A stretch of 44,124 bases of DNA from Chlamydomonas sphaeroides (taxonomy: Eukaryota > Chlorophyta > Chlorophyceae > Chlamydomonadales > Chlamydomonadaceae): NCBI GenBank assembly GCA_001662425.1, contig BDDC01000783.1, positions 1 through 44,124 on the forward strand, given 5' to 3'. Made by a program: the position numbers and the translations under genes. This document shows, one piece after another, positions 22,701-34,242 of this stretch. Under the pieces are notes generated by a model. The model was given only the letters and a program-made list of their open reading frames with translations. It did not search any database and had not been told where the DNA came from. Numbering within the stretch: the stretch's first letter is position 1; each line of letters opens with the position of its first letter.

Positions 22701-25700
22701 CCCTGGCGCTGGCCATGTTGACGCGCCGCCCGCCTCCAGGCCGAGGAGGAGGCTCGCATCAGCGACACGCTGCTCAACAGCATGGTGCCGCCCCGCATAG
22801 CGCGGCAGCTCAAGGTGCGCGGAGGACGGGGGCTTGCGAGCAGGCAGCGGGGTGGCGAGGTGCACGCGGGATGCAGTGGGAGTTCCGCGATGGGCACGCT
22901 AGGGAATGCATGGCCTTCGCCGTCGGGCAGGGCTAGCGGAAAAGAGAGTGGGTATGATCAGCAGGGCTGCCAGCGCTTGGAATCACCGCTCTGGCTCCCC
23001 ATGCCGCTGGCTGGCGCTGCGCGTCTACCCTGGCCCGCGCCCTGCACGTCTGCAGGAGCTGCGGTGGTGGGAGGCAGGGCCGGAGCAGCGGGCGCAGACC
23101 ATTGCGGACTCCTTCCAGAACGCCACCGTGCTCTTCACAGGTGCGGCCCCGGCGGCTGCGCGGCCGCACTCACCTTGGCGCAGGGCGCTGCGTGTGGCGA
23201 CTTCCTAGGTCCGCACAGCGACCCCGGCGAGGGCCCGCCATCAGGCGTCGCGCTCACACCTGAGCGCGGCCGGCTCCTGCGCGTGCGCCCTCCCTCCCTA
23301 GACCTGGTGGGCTTCACCACCATCTCGTCGCGCATCTCGCCCGAGGACGCCATGCGCCACCTCAACAACATGTACACTGTGTTCGACGAGATCGTGGAGA
23401 AGTACGGGCTGTATAAGGTATGGCCGGCCGCTGTCACGGCGTGCGGCGGTGGCCGCTCCGCACAGCGCTGCACTGCGCCCGGGGCCATCCTGAAGCCCTG
23501 ACTGACATCACCCTGTCCTCCTCACAGGTGGAAACCATCGGCGACTCGTACATGCTGGTCGGCGGCGCGCCTGATGAGAGCACCGACCACGCCGAGCGCG
23601 TGGCGGCGGCGGCGCTGGAGATACGCGCCTGCGTGCCGCTGCTGCAGGTGGGGACCCGCGCGGCTGGGTAGCGTGAGGCGGAGACGGAGACAGGAGAGGC
23701 TGATGCGAATGGGGTCCTGCTGAACGCAGTCACGGGCAGCCGGGTGGGGTCCACGGGCGGGGGCGGCGCTGGTGCTGGCACGGCGCTAACGGCAACCCTT
23801 GCCGTCCTCGCTGTTACTGACCGCCGCAGGAGATCAGCGGCGAGCCGGAGATCAACGTGCGCATCGGCGTGCACTCGGGCGCTGTCACGGCTGGCGTGGT
23901 GGGCTTCAAGAACCCGCGCTGGCACCTCTTCGGCGACACCTGCAACACCGCCAGCCGCATGGAGAGCACGGGTGCGGCACCTCTCCTGCTTCCGGCCTTC
24001 TCTCCACCAGCACGGCCACATGCCCTGCCAGCTCCCCCGCTCAGTGTGCGGTGCGGTCACTCCTCCCCTGCTCACGCTGCTGCTGCTCCGGGTGTCGCCG
24101 CGCTCTCCCTCCAGGCATCGCGGGCGAGGTGCAGCTGAGCTGCACCACGTATGAGCTGATCAAGGAGCGCTACCAGTGCAGCTTCCGCGGCAAAATCGCG
24201 GTCAAGGGCAAGGGCGAGATGGTGACGTACCTGCTAGAGGGCGAGGTGAGGCGGGCAGCAGCGAGCGGCCCGTGCTGGCGGCGTAGCTGCAGGCGGTTGC
24301 GGCGTCACCTGGCGCACTCCTCCTGGCGTGAATTCGCTCCCGTCTGTGTGCACGCGCGCAGGTTGGGGACTCAGGCAGGCGGCCCGACTCGCCCAACGCC
24401 GGCACAAACGCGGCGGGCGGCCACGGTGACGCGGCCATGGACCGGGAGGCCTTCCTCACCAGCCCGCAGTTCAAGAAGGCGAGGCCGCGGCCGGGGGAAG
24501 GGGTGTTCCAGGAGTGAAGCGCACCAACATACGCGCACAGGGCAGGGGGTGCACCGAGGGAAGTCCAAACCTTGGCATGTAGAAGCACTGCCTGATGGGA
24601 TGGAATGTGACGTGGGTCCTGCCGCCAGGCCATGCGGAGTACCGCTGCGATGTCCACCACCCAAGGCCGCTTCCCCGATGCCTCCTCCCTGCCTACACCC
24701 CCCCCCCGCCGCGCTGCTCACCACGCCCTACGCCCTGCACCACGCACCGCCCCCGCAGGCCATGGAGCGCTACAGCACCGCCCGCAACTCGTTCCTGGGC
24801 GAGGAGGAGGAGCTGTGCAAACTGCTCAAGTCCCTGGACGAGCCCACGGCGGCAGCAGCGGCGGCCGCGGCTGGCCTGGCCTCGGGCGTGGCCTCGCTGC
24901 CCGCGCCGCCAGGCGCCGGCAGAGAGGCGCGGCCGGCGCCGCTGAGCACGCCGGAGGCGGTGGCTGCGGCTGGCGCGGTCGTGCCCCGGCTGGCGGTGGG
25001 GCTGGGCACGGCGGCGTTTAAGCAGCTGGTGCTCACAACCGCCACGCCGTCGGACCTCAAGGTGAGGCGAACGCCCGCTGCGTGGCGCCCGCTGCGTGGC
25101 GCCGCGTGTCACTTGCAGCCCTGTGGCCCTCACGGCTGCGACAGCGCAGCCTGCCGCCCTGCGACCTCGCTACCTGCCTGCACCCAGCCCCTTGGCCGCC
25201 GTCCCGGTCGCTGCTGTTAGCACTCAACCCGAGCCTAAGGCTTGGAGGCCCCTGGCCCCTACGTCGGCTCCCGAGAGGGTCGGGGCCTCCGGCCCTGTAG
25301 CACACCTCGCGCATGCTGGCACCCACACCCCACGCTGCCTCCCCGTACCCGCGCCCAGGCCCTGGCGGTGCACATGCACGAGCAGCTGGGCGTGAGCGCC
25401 GCCATGACGGCGGCCGCCGCGGCGGAGAAGGCGGCGGCGCTGCGGCGCGAGCTGCTGCTCAAGCTGTACGGCAGGGTGCTGGAGGCGCCCGGCATGACGC
25501 TGCGGGACACCTTCACCGCCATCCTGGACACGCTGTACAAGGTGCGGCCGCGGCGGGCGGGGACTGGAGAGCAGGGCGGCGGCCGGGCTGCGTATGCTCT
25601 CAAGGGCGGGGGGCGTGATGCGGCGGCGGCATGGCAACGCTGGAGGGCGGCGGCTTGCAGTTGGGGGCACAAGAGCTGCCTTTTCCCACAGCCCCGCCCC

Positions 25701-28700
25701 AAGCTGAGCTGCCTGTTTGCCCTGCCGCCTGCCCTGTCGCCTGCCCTGTCGCCTGCCCGGCGCCAGGTGATCGAGTGCGACGTCATCAAGCTGTACGTGG
25801 TGGACCACGGCCGCAACCAGCTGTGGCCCGCGAGCAGGCACAGCGCCGCAGACAAGGCGAGGCGCCTGGGGCCGTGGGGCTGTGCTGCCGCTCAAGGGCC
25901 GATGCGCTTTGAGGCGCCGGGGTTGCGCCTGGCTGGGCCGGGCGCGCTGTGACACGGCTGGCGCTCCCGGGCGGCCGCACCCCCTTCTTGCAGATCCTGC
26001 CCTTGGACGGCACGCTGGTGGGGTCGGCGGTGCGCAAGGCGCGCATCGTGCGGGTGGAGGACGTTGCGCAGGCAGAGGCGTACAACCCGGAGCTCGAGGT
26101 GCGCTCAGGCCGGACGAGGACGCGGAAGGGCTCTGCGGCCGGGGCTGCGCCCCTGAAGCCTCGGGCCGGCCTGCCATCTGGTACAGCCCAGCCGCATGGC
26201 GCTGTGGCGCCGACGGGGCACTCCGTGGCATCCCGCTCCACTTGTGCCCCGTGCACTGCACCCCACTCGCAGGAGCTGCCCGCCGGCTACGTGAGCAAGA
26301 GCATGATGTGCGTGCCCGTCTTCTCCACCACCCCATCCACACGCATGCTGCGCCAGATCGCAAACAGCGCCGCGCCCGCTGCCGCCGCCGCGGCCGCGGG
26401 CGGCGGCGCCGCCGAGATCCCGCAGCAGGGCGACGTCATCGCCGTCATCGTCGCCGTCAACCGCTGGACCTCCTGGGACGAGGCCGGCAGCGAGGAGGGC
26501 GAGCGCCGCATTGTGCCCTTCAGCGCCGCCGACGAGGCCGCCGTGCGCGACAGCGCCGCCGGCGTGGGGCTGCTGCTGATGCGGCGGCGCGGCGAGATGC
26601 TGCTCGCCAGCGCCGCCGGCGGCAGCGGCGGACTGACGAGCGCGAGCTTCAGCGTGGCGGCGCTGCCAGCCAGCGTGGCGCGGCAGCGGCTGCGCGGCGT
26701 GGCGCGGCGCGGCAGCGCGGCGCTGATGGACACGCGCGGCAACCTGTGGGCCATGAAGCAGGAGGAGCTTATGGGGTGAGGAACGCAAAGGCGGCACCGC
26801 TGCCAGGCCTTGATTAAAGCCCGGCTGGGTCGCGCAGCCTGCCGTCGCGCATCCCACAGGCCCCTGAGACGCGCTGCCTTGCCTGCTGCTCGCCCTGCTT
26901 GTTCACTCCTGCCCGACAGACACGCGCGTGACCTGGTGCTGGCGCTGCCCCGCCACGTGGGGCCCGGGCTGGCGCCGCTGGTGGAGGCGGGCGACGAGGT
27001 GCTGGTGTCGTACCTGGTCCGGCTCGCGGGAGCGCAGAGCGGGCCAGAGTACTTCAACCTCGCGCACAGCGTGGGGGTGCTGCAGGTGGGGCGCAGGTCG
27101 CACGTGCCGGGCAGCTGGGCGGCGCGGGGGCGAGGATGTGACGTTTCCGGGCGCGCCGTGGCAGCGATGGGCGCTGGCTGGAAGTCGTCTGCAATCAGAA
27201 CTGCACCCGTGCATGTCAGCAGCGAGCCCGTCTGCCGCCGCCGCGACCCCGCAGGGCGTGTACCTGACGCTGCGGATGCACGGCGAGCTGGCGGCGGCGC
27301 TGGGGCCGCACCACCTGCTTGCCCTGGTGCTGGCCGCCTCGCTGCTCAACGTGGACAGGGAGGGCGAGCAGCTGTCGGTCGCCGCGCAGCAGGCCGCGGC
27401 GGGAGGCGGCGGCGGCAGCGGCGTCAAGGGCAGCGCGCGGCTGCGCCTGCACGCCGCCGCCGCCGCGGCGGCGGCGCTGCTGCCGCTGCAGGTTGGCGAC
27501 TCGGTGCTGCCGTCATCGGCGGCGCCGAGCCCCCGCGGCAATGCCCCAGGCGAGCCACGGGACCGCAGCTCGGCGCCGGAGCCCGGTGCCGCCGCCAGCG
27601 CGGCGGCAGCGGCGGTAGCGAGCGCGATAGCGTCGACGTCGGGCCAGGCCGGCAGCACGCGGCCGTCGCCGCAGCGCAGCCCCTTTGCCGACCCGCAGAG
27701 CCCCCTGTCCGAGTCGGGCGGCAACACGCTGCACAGCAGCGGCGCCGCCAATGCCGCCGGCGAGGAGGCGGACGAGGACTCGCGGCCGCTGGCGCCCCTG
27801 CGCAGCTCCAACCCTTCGGTGATGCCGCAGCGCGGCCCCTCGGCGCAGCTGCGAATCGTGCCTCCCTCTTCCTCGGCCAACAACAGCGGCAACCTGCCCC
27901 AGGTTGGCGCGACGCCGTCGTCGCGTGGCCGCAGCGGAGGCATGAGCGCGCGGCGCAGCCGGCTGGCGGCCGTGGTCGATGACATCCTCTCCGGCGAGAG
28001 CAACGTGCTGGCGGCGCTATCGCCGATGGAGCAGTCGGCGGTGCGGGCCACAGTCGTGAGCCTGCTGACGCTGCGCAACCAGCCGACCGCTGTGCTGGCG
28101 CTGCCAGGCCTGCAGTGCGCCAGGCCGTCTGCGGCGGCGCCAGCCGCAGCCGGCGGCAGTGCACACACCGCCGCCAACGGCACGCTGGCGTCGGAGGGCA
28201 AGAGCCCCATCGGCGCTGAGGAAGCCGGGACGGAGTCGGGCAGCGCTGACGCCGACGCCAGCGGCCGAGGCGGCGCCGCCGGCGAGGCCCTGCCCAACGG
28301 CGGCTCGGCGGTGGTAGCGCCGCAGTCCGACGGTGCCGATGGCGGCGGCGGCGACAGCCCCAGCGGTGATACGGCGGCGCCGCCGCCGCTGAGCCTGAAA
28401 GCCCTAGTGCAGGTGCGGATGCGGCGCGGCGTGCACCTCCCCTCGGGGCCTTCCTGCAGAGCACTGCTCACTTGGTGTTTGTCACGAGGGACGCAACTCC
28501 TGGCGAAGGGTCCGCTCGCATGCAGCATCCAGGCGGCGCTCATCACTGGAGGCACCCATTCAACCCAAGCCTCACATGTCCCCATTCGCGCAGGCTGCTG
28601 GCAACGACCAGAGCAAGTTGCTCGAGATGCGGACGGCCGTTTCGGCGCTGCTGCTGCTGGTTAGTACTGCAGCAGGAGGGGGCTGGTGTGAGCTAGGCCT

Positions 28701-31700
28701 GAGCGAATGTGTTAGCCAGTTGTAACCCAGACGACTCGCCACTGCCGAACACCTCTAACGTTCGCCACCTCTGCAGCACCTCTACGTGCCATTTAAAGCG
28801 ATGACACTCGCACTGAGCCACAGGCCTCGCCGCCAGGCCAAGCCTCAGGCCCCACGGCAGCGGTGCTGCGGTCGGCCTGCCGTAGCGTGTGCCCGTGACC
28901 GGTCAACCGTGCCACGTGCCATGCTGACCCCGCCACACCCAACCTTCGCCGCCGCCCTCCCGCCACACCAGACCTGGTCGGAGCAGCTGCACGTCAAGGA
29001 CACGGCCACCGCGCTGTCGCTGCTGCTGGGCCGGGCCACGGACGTGCGCAACTGGGCCTCGCGCCTGGCCTCGGGCGTGGGCAGCCGCAGGAGGACCATG
29101 GTGCTCCTGGTGAGCGTCAGCACCGCCGACCGGCTGCGCGCAAGTGGAAGGGAAAGGGAAGGGCGGTCCGGCGGCTCTGCCCCGGCCGGCGCCGAGGGCA
29201 GGGCCCCGGCGACCTAGGTGGAGAGGGCGGCTCGGTGGCGGCCGGAAAGGCGCGTGCCGTCGGCACGCCACCGCCGTGTCAGTGAACATGGCCGAGCCCG
29301 CGATGTGGCGGCCCCATGCATGGCCCGCCGCCTTGCTGCCTGGCGCCAACTCCCCGTCTCGCCACCCGTACCCTCCAGGGCGGCGGCGACGACCCCGGCG
29401 AGGACGTGCAGAGCCTGCTGCTGCTCGAGGTGCCGCGCATGGCGCTGGAGGTGGCGCCGCTGTGGGGCCGCAGCGTGGAGCTGCTGCCGGGGCTGGGGCC
29501 GCAGCTGGAGTCGCTCACGGTGCGGCCGCGGGAGGGCGGCGCGGCGAGGTGGCGAGGCTGGGGCAGAGGGCAGGGATGGGGCCCTCGCGATCCAGCTGCT
29601 CAAGCTCCTCCGGGGGTACCGCATGCTGACGTGCGTCCATGCTGGCACTCGCCCCGACCCTGCCCGCCTGCCTGCCCTGCGCCGGCGCGTGGTACACCAA
29701 CCCACCCCCGAAGCACCGCAGCGCTACCCTGCACCCGACCTGCCCCGTGTGCGGCCACAGGGCGCCATGTCCCACATCTGCCTCGGTCGCTCTGCCCACC
29801 CCACGCCTGCGCCCCACGCCACAGGCCAACCGCGCTGCCTACCTGGCCATGCTGCAGTCCTCCGCCAGCCTCAGCCCCGCGGACAGCGTCCTCACAGGCG
29901 CCTCGGGCCCCGGCACCGGCGCAGGCCGCAGCACGCCCCGCAGCGCCGCCCTGCGCGCCGGCCTGCACGGCGGCCAGCAGCACAGCACCCACGGCCACAG
30001 CGGTCCGGCCGGCGCCGGCTTGGCCGCGGGGTCTTCCGTGCGCGAGCCGCGCCGCTTCATCAGCGTCAAGCAGAGGGCCAGCTCGCTCGCGCCGCGCGGC
30101 GGGCTGGGCACCGATGTCGCGGACGACGGCGGCGGGCACGGCGGCGGCGGCCGGCTGGGCGGCACGGCCATGTCGGTCGGCGGCCGGGGCCTGGTCCGGG
30201 CGTCCAGCAGCCGCTCGTATGGCAACAGGGACGACCCGAGCATGGAGTACGCGCGGGGTTCGTTCGGTGCCGCCGTCCACCCCATCGTCCAGCGCGGCAG
30301 CCAGGGCGGCATGGAGCCGGAGGAGCGCGCGCCGCGGCCCGGCGCTGAGCCCCTAGGGCGGCTGCGGAGCAGCGCGGACGGCACCAGCATCGCCGCCTTG
30401 TCGGGCCGGGCGCCCGACAGCCGGACAGCGTCGTGTGCCCTGCCGTCGCCGCCCATGGCGACCCGGTTGTCGCAGGGCCCGCCCTCGGGCGGGCCTTCGT
30501 CGCATGGGCAGACGGTAGAGGGCTTGCCGGGGCCGGGGCCGCCGCCCTTCGACGCGAGCGCGCGGCGCAGCAGCATCACCAGTCGCATCGGGACCTTTTT
30601 CACATCCTTCAAGACCTCAGTTCGACACGGCCGGCAGCACCACGCGCCAGGACCCGACGGCGGCGTGCCGGCGGGTGCTGTCGTACTGGAGATGCCGCCG
30701 TCAGCCACCGCCGCCGACGGGCTGCCCGGGCTCTACTCGCCGGGCAGCGGGCCAACGCGCGGCGAGGGGCCGTCCGCGTCGCGGCGCGTGTCCGCCGCCG
30801 GCTCCGTCTCCAGCCACGCGCAGGGCGGCGCTTCGGTGGCGTCACCTGGGGCCAGCTTCCGGCTGGCGGCGCCTCCGTCCAACCTGCCGTCGCCGACGCT
30901 GTCGCCGGTGGGCTCCAGGATCCATGGCGCCGCCGTTGGGCTGGAGATGGCACCGCAGAGCCCGTCGCCACAGCCAGTGGCGGCGCCGCCGGGCCAGCGC
31001 GAGCTGTTGCCGTCGACGTCACAGCAGCCCCGGCTGCGGAACCGCATTATGCGGAAGCTGGCGACCATGACCACCAAGATCAGTGGCGGCGCAGCGGCCG
31101 CTACCGGCGGCAATGGCCGGCCGGTTGTCGCGCCGTCGCCGCCGCGCGTGTCGCCGTCGGCCTCAGAGACTGCCGGCGCCGGCACGGAGCACGGCTCCGG
31201 AACGGTGCTGTCGTCTACGAGCGGCGGCCCCGGCAGCTACACCGGGAGCGTACTGGTGTCACCGGCGCCCAGCGCAGCCCAGCTGCTGGCGGTGCCCAAT
31301 GCGCAGCACCTGACGGCAGCCGCGCCCTCGCCGCTGCCGCTGCAGCCGTCGCCGCCGCCGCTGGGCTCGTCCGCGGCGGCGGAGCCGCCGCCCGCCCGCC
31401 CGCTGCCGGTCCAGCCCTCGCCGCAGGCGGAGCCGTCCGGCGCAGCGGCGCTGGCGGCGCAACACGCGCAGCACGCCGCCAGCGCCGCGGCGGCGGCGGC
31501 GGCCTTCGCCGCCAATGCCAGTGGGCGCGGGCATCGCGGCTCCGCCACCGCTGCGCTGGCGTCGTCCTACGGTGCCGACTTTGATGGGCTGCCGCCGGGC
31601 CCGACGCTGTCGCTGGCGGGCGGCGTGGCTCCCGGCGGAAGCTTGGCCCCAGTCGCCGAGCTGACAAACAGCGGCCGCAACTCGTCCTCCGCCGCCACGC

Positions 31701-32623
31701 CACGCGCCAATTCGCACGCCGGCGAAGCGCCCTTTGCCGCCGCCGCGCCGCACGCGCCGACGATGCCGTCGCCGGGTTGGGCGGCCGGCCACCCGTCGCG
31801 CTTCGCGCCGCTGACGCCGTTGCCGTCGCCCTGCGACATGACGCCAACGGCGTCAGCAGCGGCGCAGGTCCGGCGGACGGGCTCGTTGGGCGCCCCCCTG
31901 ACAGCCGTGTCACTCGCCGACGGCGCCGCCGCCGCCGCCGCCAAGACGATCTTGTCGCCGCCGTCGGGCCGCGACATCGCGGCAGACATGGCCTCTAGCC
32001 GAGGCAACAAGGGCATGTGGCTGGGTATGCGGTTGGCGACGGACGCGCTGCGGACAGTGACCGCCGGCACGGGCGCTGCTCCCGCCGCCGCAACGTCAGC
32101 CGACGACGTGTCGGGCAGTGGCGTGTCCTCCACCGCCACCTCTCACCCGCCATCGCGGCTGCAGACGCCGTCTGCGTCGCTGCGGCGGGGCGGTGTGGTG
32201 GCCCCCGGCGTCGGCGGCGTGGCCTCGCTGCAGGTACGGCCGCAGCCAGCATGCCGCATCCTAGCAGAGTCGTGGCCCAGACGTGCATGCCCTGACGTGC
32301 CGTGTTTAATCTGTGCCCACGTTGCCGGCTGTCGAGTGTTATGTCGCGTGTGAGCAACGCAGCATGCAGGGACGTCGGCTGTTGGGCACGGCACGTTGAG
32401 AATACGCACCCGCTGGCGCTCCTGCCCGCAGGCTGTACTGGAGATGGCGGAGGCGGCGCTGGCGGGCCATAGCCCGCACGCGCAGCAGGGGTCGCAGCAC
32501 GGCGACCCGCACGTCCTGCACGCCCAGTCTGAGCGCAAGTCTGCCAGCGGCGTCGGGCCGTTGGGTGGCGGAGGCCGGCCGCCGAGCCGGCAGCAGAGCC
32601 AGGCGCGCCGTGGCGAGCACTAG
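19751..32623 (+). CDS. Voltage-sensor-like membrane nucleotide cyclase with GAF and degenerate phosphodiesterase domains
   Basis: Twenty-five exons join in frame (about 2,556 residues), ending at TAG 32621-32623. First and last exons are 19751-20244 and 32432-32623; the core cyclase exons span 23056-24245. Two membrane spans (about 105-121 and 134-156) and an S3-like span (FFFWVDLVGT, 166-185) precede an S4-like helix with Arg/Lys every third residue (R215, 218, 221, 224, 227, 230, K233). Two more spans (near 270-286 and 397-418) flank a loop of about 110 residues with an NGT sequon. The class III cyclase has metal Asp D531 (FTDLVGFT) and D575 (TIGDSYM), and transition-state N648 and R652. 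E571 is guanylyl-type, but H641 replaces the guanylyl Cys or adenylyl Asp, so the substrate (GTP or ATP) is open. A GAF domain follows (about 885-1110), then a PDE-I fold with lost metal ligands (F1179, L1220, N1221; H1183 kept) and a 250-residue insert. The tail from about 1700 is Ser/Ala/Pro-rich. Two introns use GC donors (24479, 25857). Confidence 0.92.
22095..22154. repeat. 12-base minisatellite, 5 copies, intronic
   Basis: TGTGGGGCCTAG repeats five times just after the donor of cyclase exon 5 (exon ends at 22076). It lies in the 387-base intron before exon 6. No function is inferred. Confidence 0.95.
24479..24758 (+). other. Probable GC-AG intron in the cyclase gene
   Basis: The upstream exon ends ...TTCAAGAAG and the intron begins GCGAGG; the acceptor is CCCCGCAG at 24751-24758. 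No GT donor in the correct phase closes the exon sensibly: the frame continues to a stop near 24516, and the only in-phase GT is a weak GTGTTC. The AAG|GCGAG context matches the known GC-AG donor preference. Confidence 0.6.
25857..25993 (+). other. Second probable GC-AG intron in the cyclase gene
   Basis: The exon encoding the early GAF strand ends ...GCAGACAAG and the intron starts GCGAGG, the same junction as at 24479. The acceptor is CTTGCAG, ending at 25993. GT sites further on are out of phase with the following exon, which resumes the GAF domain at ILPLDGTLVGSA. Confidence 0.62.
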
Positions 32624-33835
32624 GCACGAGTCAGGCGAGGCTGGGTTGCTGGCCGGCGCGGGGGCCGAGGCCCAGTGTTGGGTGGATTTGGGGGCTTGCT
32701 CGAGGATGCGTCAAGCACCGGCAGTGCGCAGCGTCCGGTGTGTGGGTCAAGTGGGCAATGGAGGGTGGGTGTGCTGTCGGGGATGCGAGGTTGTGGCCCG
32801 CTTGGGGGCGGCCTCGCCTCGTGGCATGCGTGGGCCGCGGCGCCGTGGGGCAGGGCGCTTGCTGGGGTTGAGCGCGCGAGCTGGGGGGGGGGCACATTTG
32901 TGAACTGTGTGATGCGTGGGCGTGGGCGTGGGCGTGGGCGTGATGCCTGGGCGTGGTGCGTGGGCGTGATGCGTGGGCGTGGGCGTGAAGCGTGTGCCGA
33001 GCAGCGTGGCGCGCCCCTGGCATGGGCAGGGGTGCGAGCGTGCGGTGGCCCGGGCCTGCGCGTGGTTGTGGGCGGGGCGACGACGCGGTGTTGTTAGGTT
33101 GGGCAGTGTGTCTCTGCAGCGTCGGTGTGCCGGAAGCCGTGCGCCCCTCGGAGCACTCGCGACAATAAACCCGCCGCTGGCCACTGCTGGTGGGACCAGC
33201 GCTCGGGACGGCCGGGCTGCGTGCGCCGTCCTGCGATTCGTGCTTGTCTGCTCGGTATGCCGACTCAGTTCGGCATGGGACTTTCATGGGCCTCTCTCTT
33301 TCTCTTCGGGCCTGAGCGGGCAGCTCTGGCTTCAAACCGCATTACCTGTGCCCCACCTGTGTTGTGGGCCAGTTGGCCGGCTTGGTGTGGCGGCCGGCGG
33401 GGCTCATTGCGTCGGTGCTGGGCTGCCGTCGGGGCCTGACTGTGCGAACGGCGATGCGATCGTGTCGACTCTCCGCACGAACGTGGCAGCGAGCTGGGCA
33501 GGGGTGTGGGCGAGCGTGCTCGTGCAGCGGGCGTGGTGGGTGACAGGGGCGTGCGTGCCTGGCCCACCGGCATACTGATCTTCATTTTCGAAGGCGACTT
33601 GTGTTTGTGGCGGCGGGCGGGCGGGCGGGGTGGTCCGCGCGGCTGGGGCCTGGGGCGGTGCCGGCGGGTGGTGGCTGCCCAGGGATGAGTGCCAGGACGC
33701 CGGGCCCTGCCGTCAGCGCGTTTGGCAGGGTTGATAGTGGCCCGGCACGGCTCATGCTGTACGTTTACATCGCGCAAGCGAGACATTCTCCTTTCGTGTG
33801 TTGCGTGTGATAAGATTGCGCCACCGGCCACCTCG
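32624..33835 (+). other. Probable long 3' UTR of the cyclase gene (G/T-rich)
   Basis: After the cyclase stop about 1.2 kb is strongly G/T-rich on the plus strand and has no exon-like frame. No TGTAA was recognised; AATAAA occurs at about 33165 and may or may not be used. The composition shift ends near 33800. Extent is inferred from composition only. Confidence 0.5.
32913..32995 (+). repeat. Degenerate GTGGGC hexamer / GCGTG repeat
   Basis: Units of GTGGGC interleaved with GTGATGC repeat imperfectly through the probable 3' UTR of the cyclase gene. It is simple-sequence DNA with strong strand asymmetry. Confidence 0.85.
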
Positions 33836-34242
33836 TGCGTCGGCAACAGCGCACGCCGCTTCCTGGCGCTGCCCCGCAGCAGCCAGCCACAACGCCTGCG
33901 CTGTTCCTTGACGCGCCCTGTGTGGCGCCAGCAACGGAGCGCAGCGGGACTCGGGCGCCGATCGATGAGCCGACAGACACAAGCACATGCCCAGTCGCCG
34001 TGGTCCACGCGGCGCTGCCGTGCGTGTGCGCCGAGGTGCCGGCCCCTGCGCAGCGCCCTCCAGACCTTCAAGGGGGCAGAAGGCTGGCTCGCCGGCGGCT
34101 TCCGGCGGCTCATAGCCGTCGAGCCACAACCAGGTGATGCTGGCAACCCGAACCCAAGGAGTGCCAGGAAGCGCCAGCCAGGTCAAGCCCATGGATGCAG
34201 GGACCGGACGCGTTCCGTTCTCAAACGCCCTCGCCTCGGTCG
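33836..34242. other. Intergenic stretch, nothing recognised
   Basis: GC-rich sequence with several open frames on both strands, none with a recognisable domain or a supported exon structure. The longest minus-strand frame (33752-34192) reads as low-complexity Arg/Ala/Gly sequence. Confidence 0.5.

Noticed and set aside
28775..28800. Possible extra cyclase exon starting HLYVPF after a CTCTGCAG acceptor
   Set aside because: No suitable donor follows, and exons 21 and 22 already join in phase to continue the PDE-like fold.
33752..34192. 146-codon minus-strand frame beginning MGLTWLALPG
   Set aside because: No recognisable family, no neighbouring in-phase exons and no conserved pattern; probably chance in GC-rich DNA.
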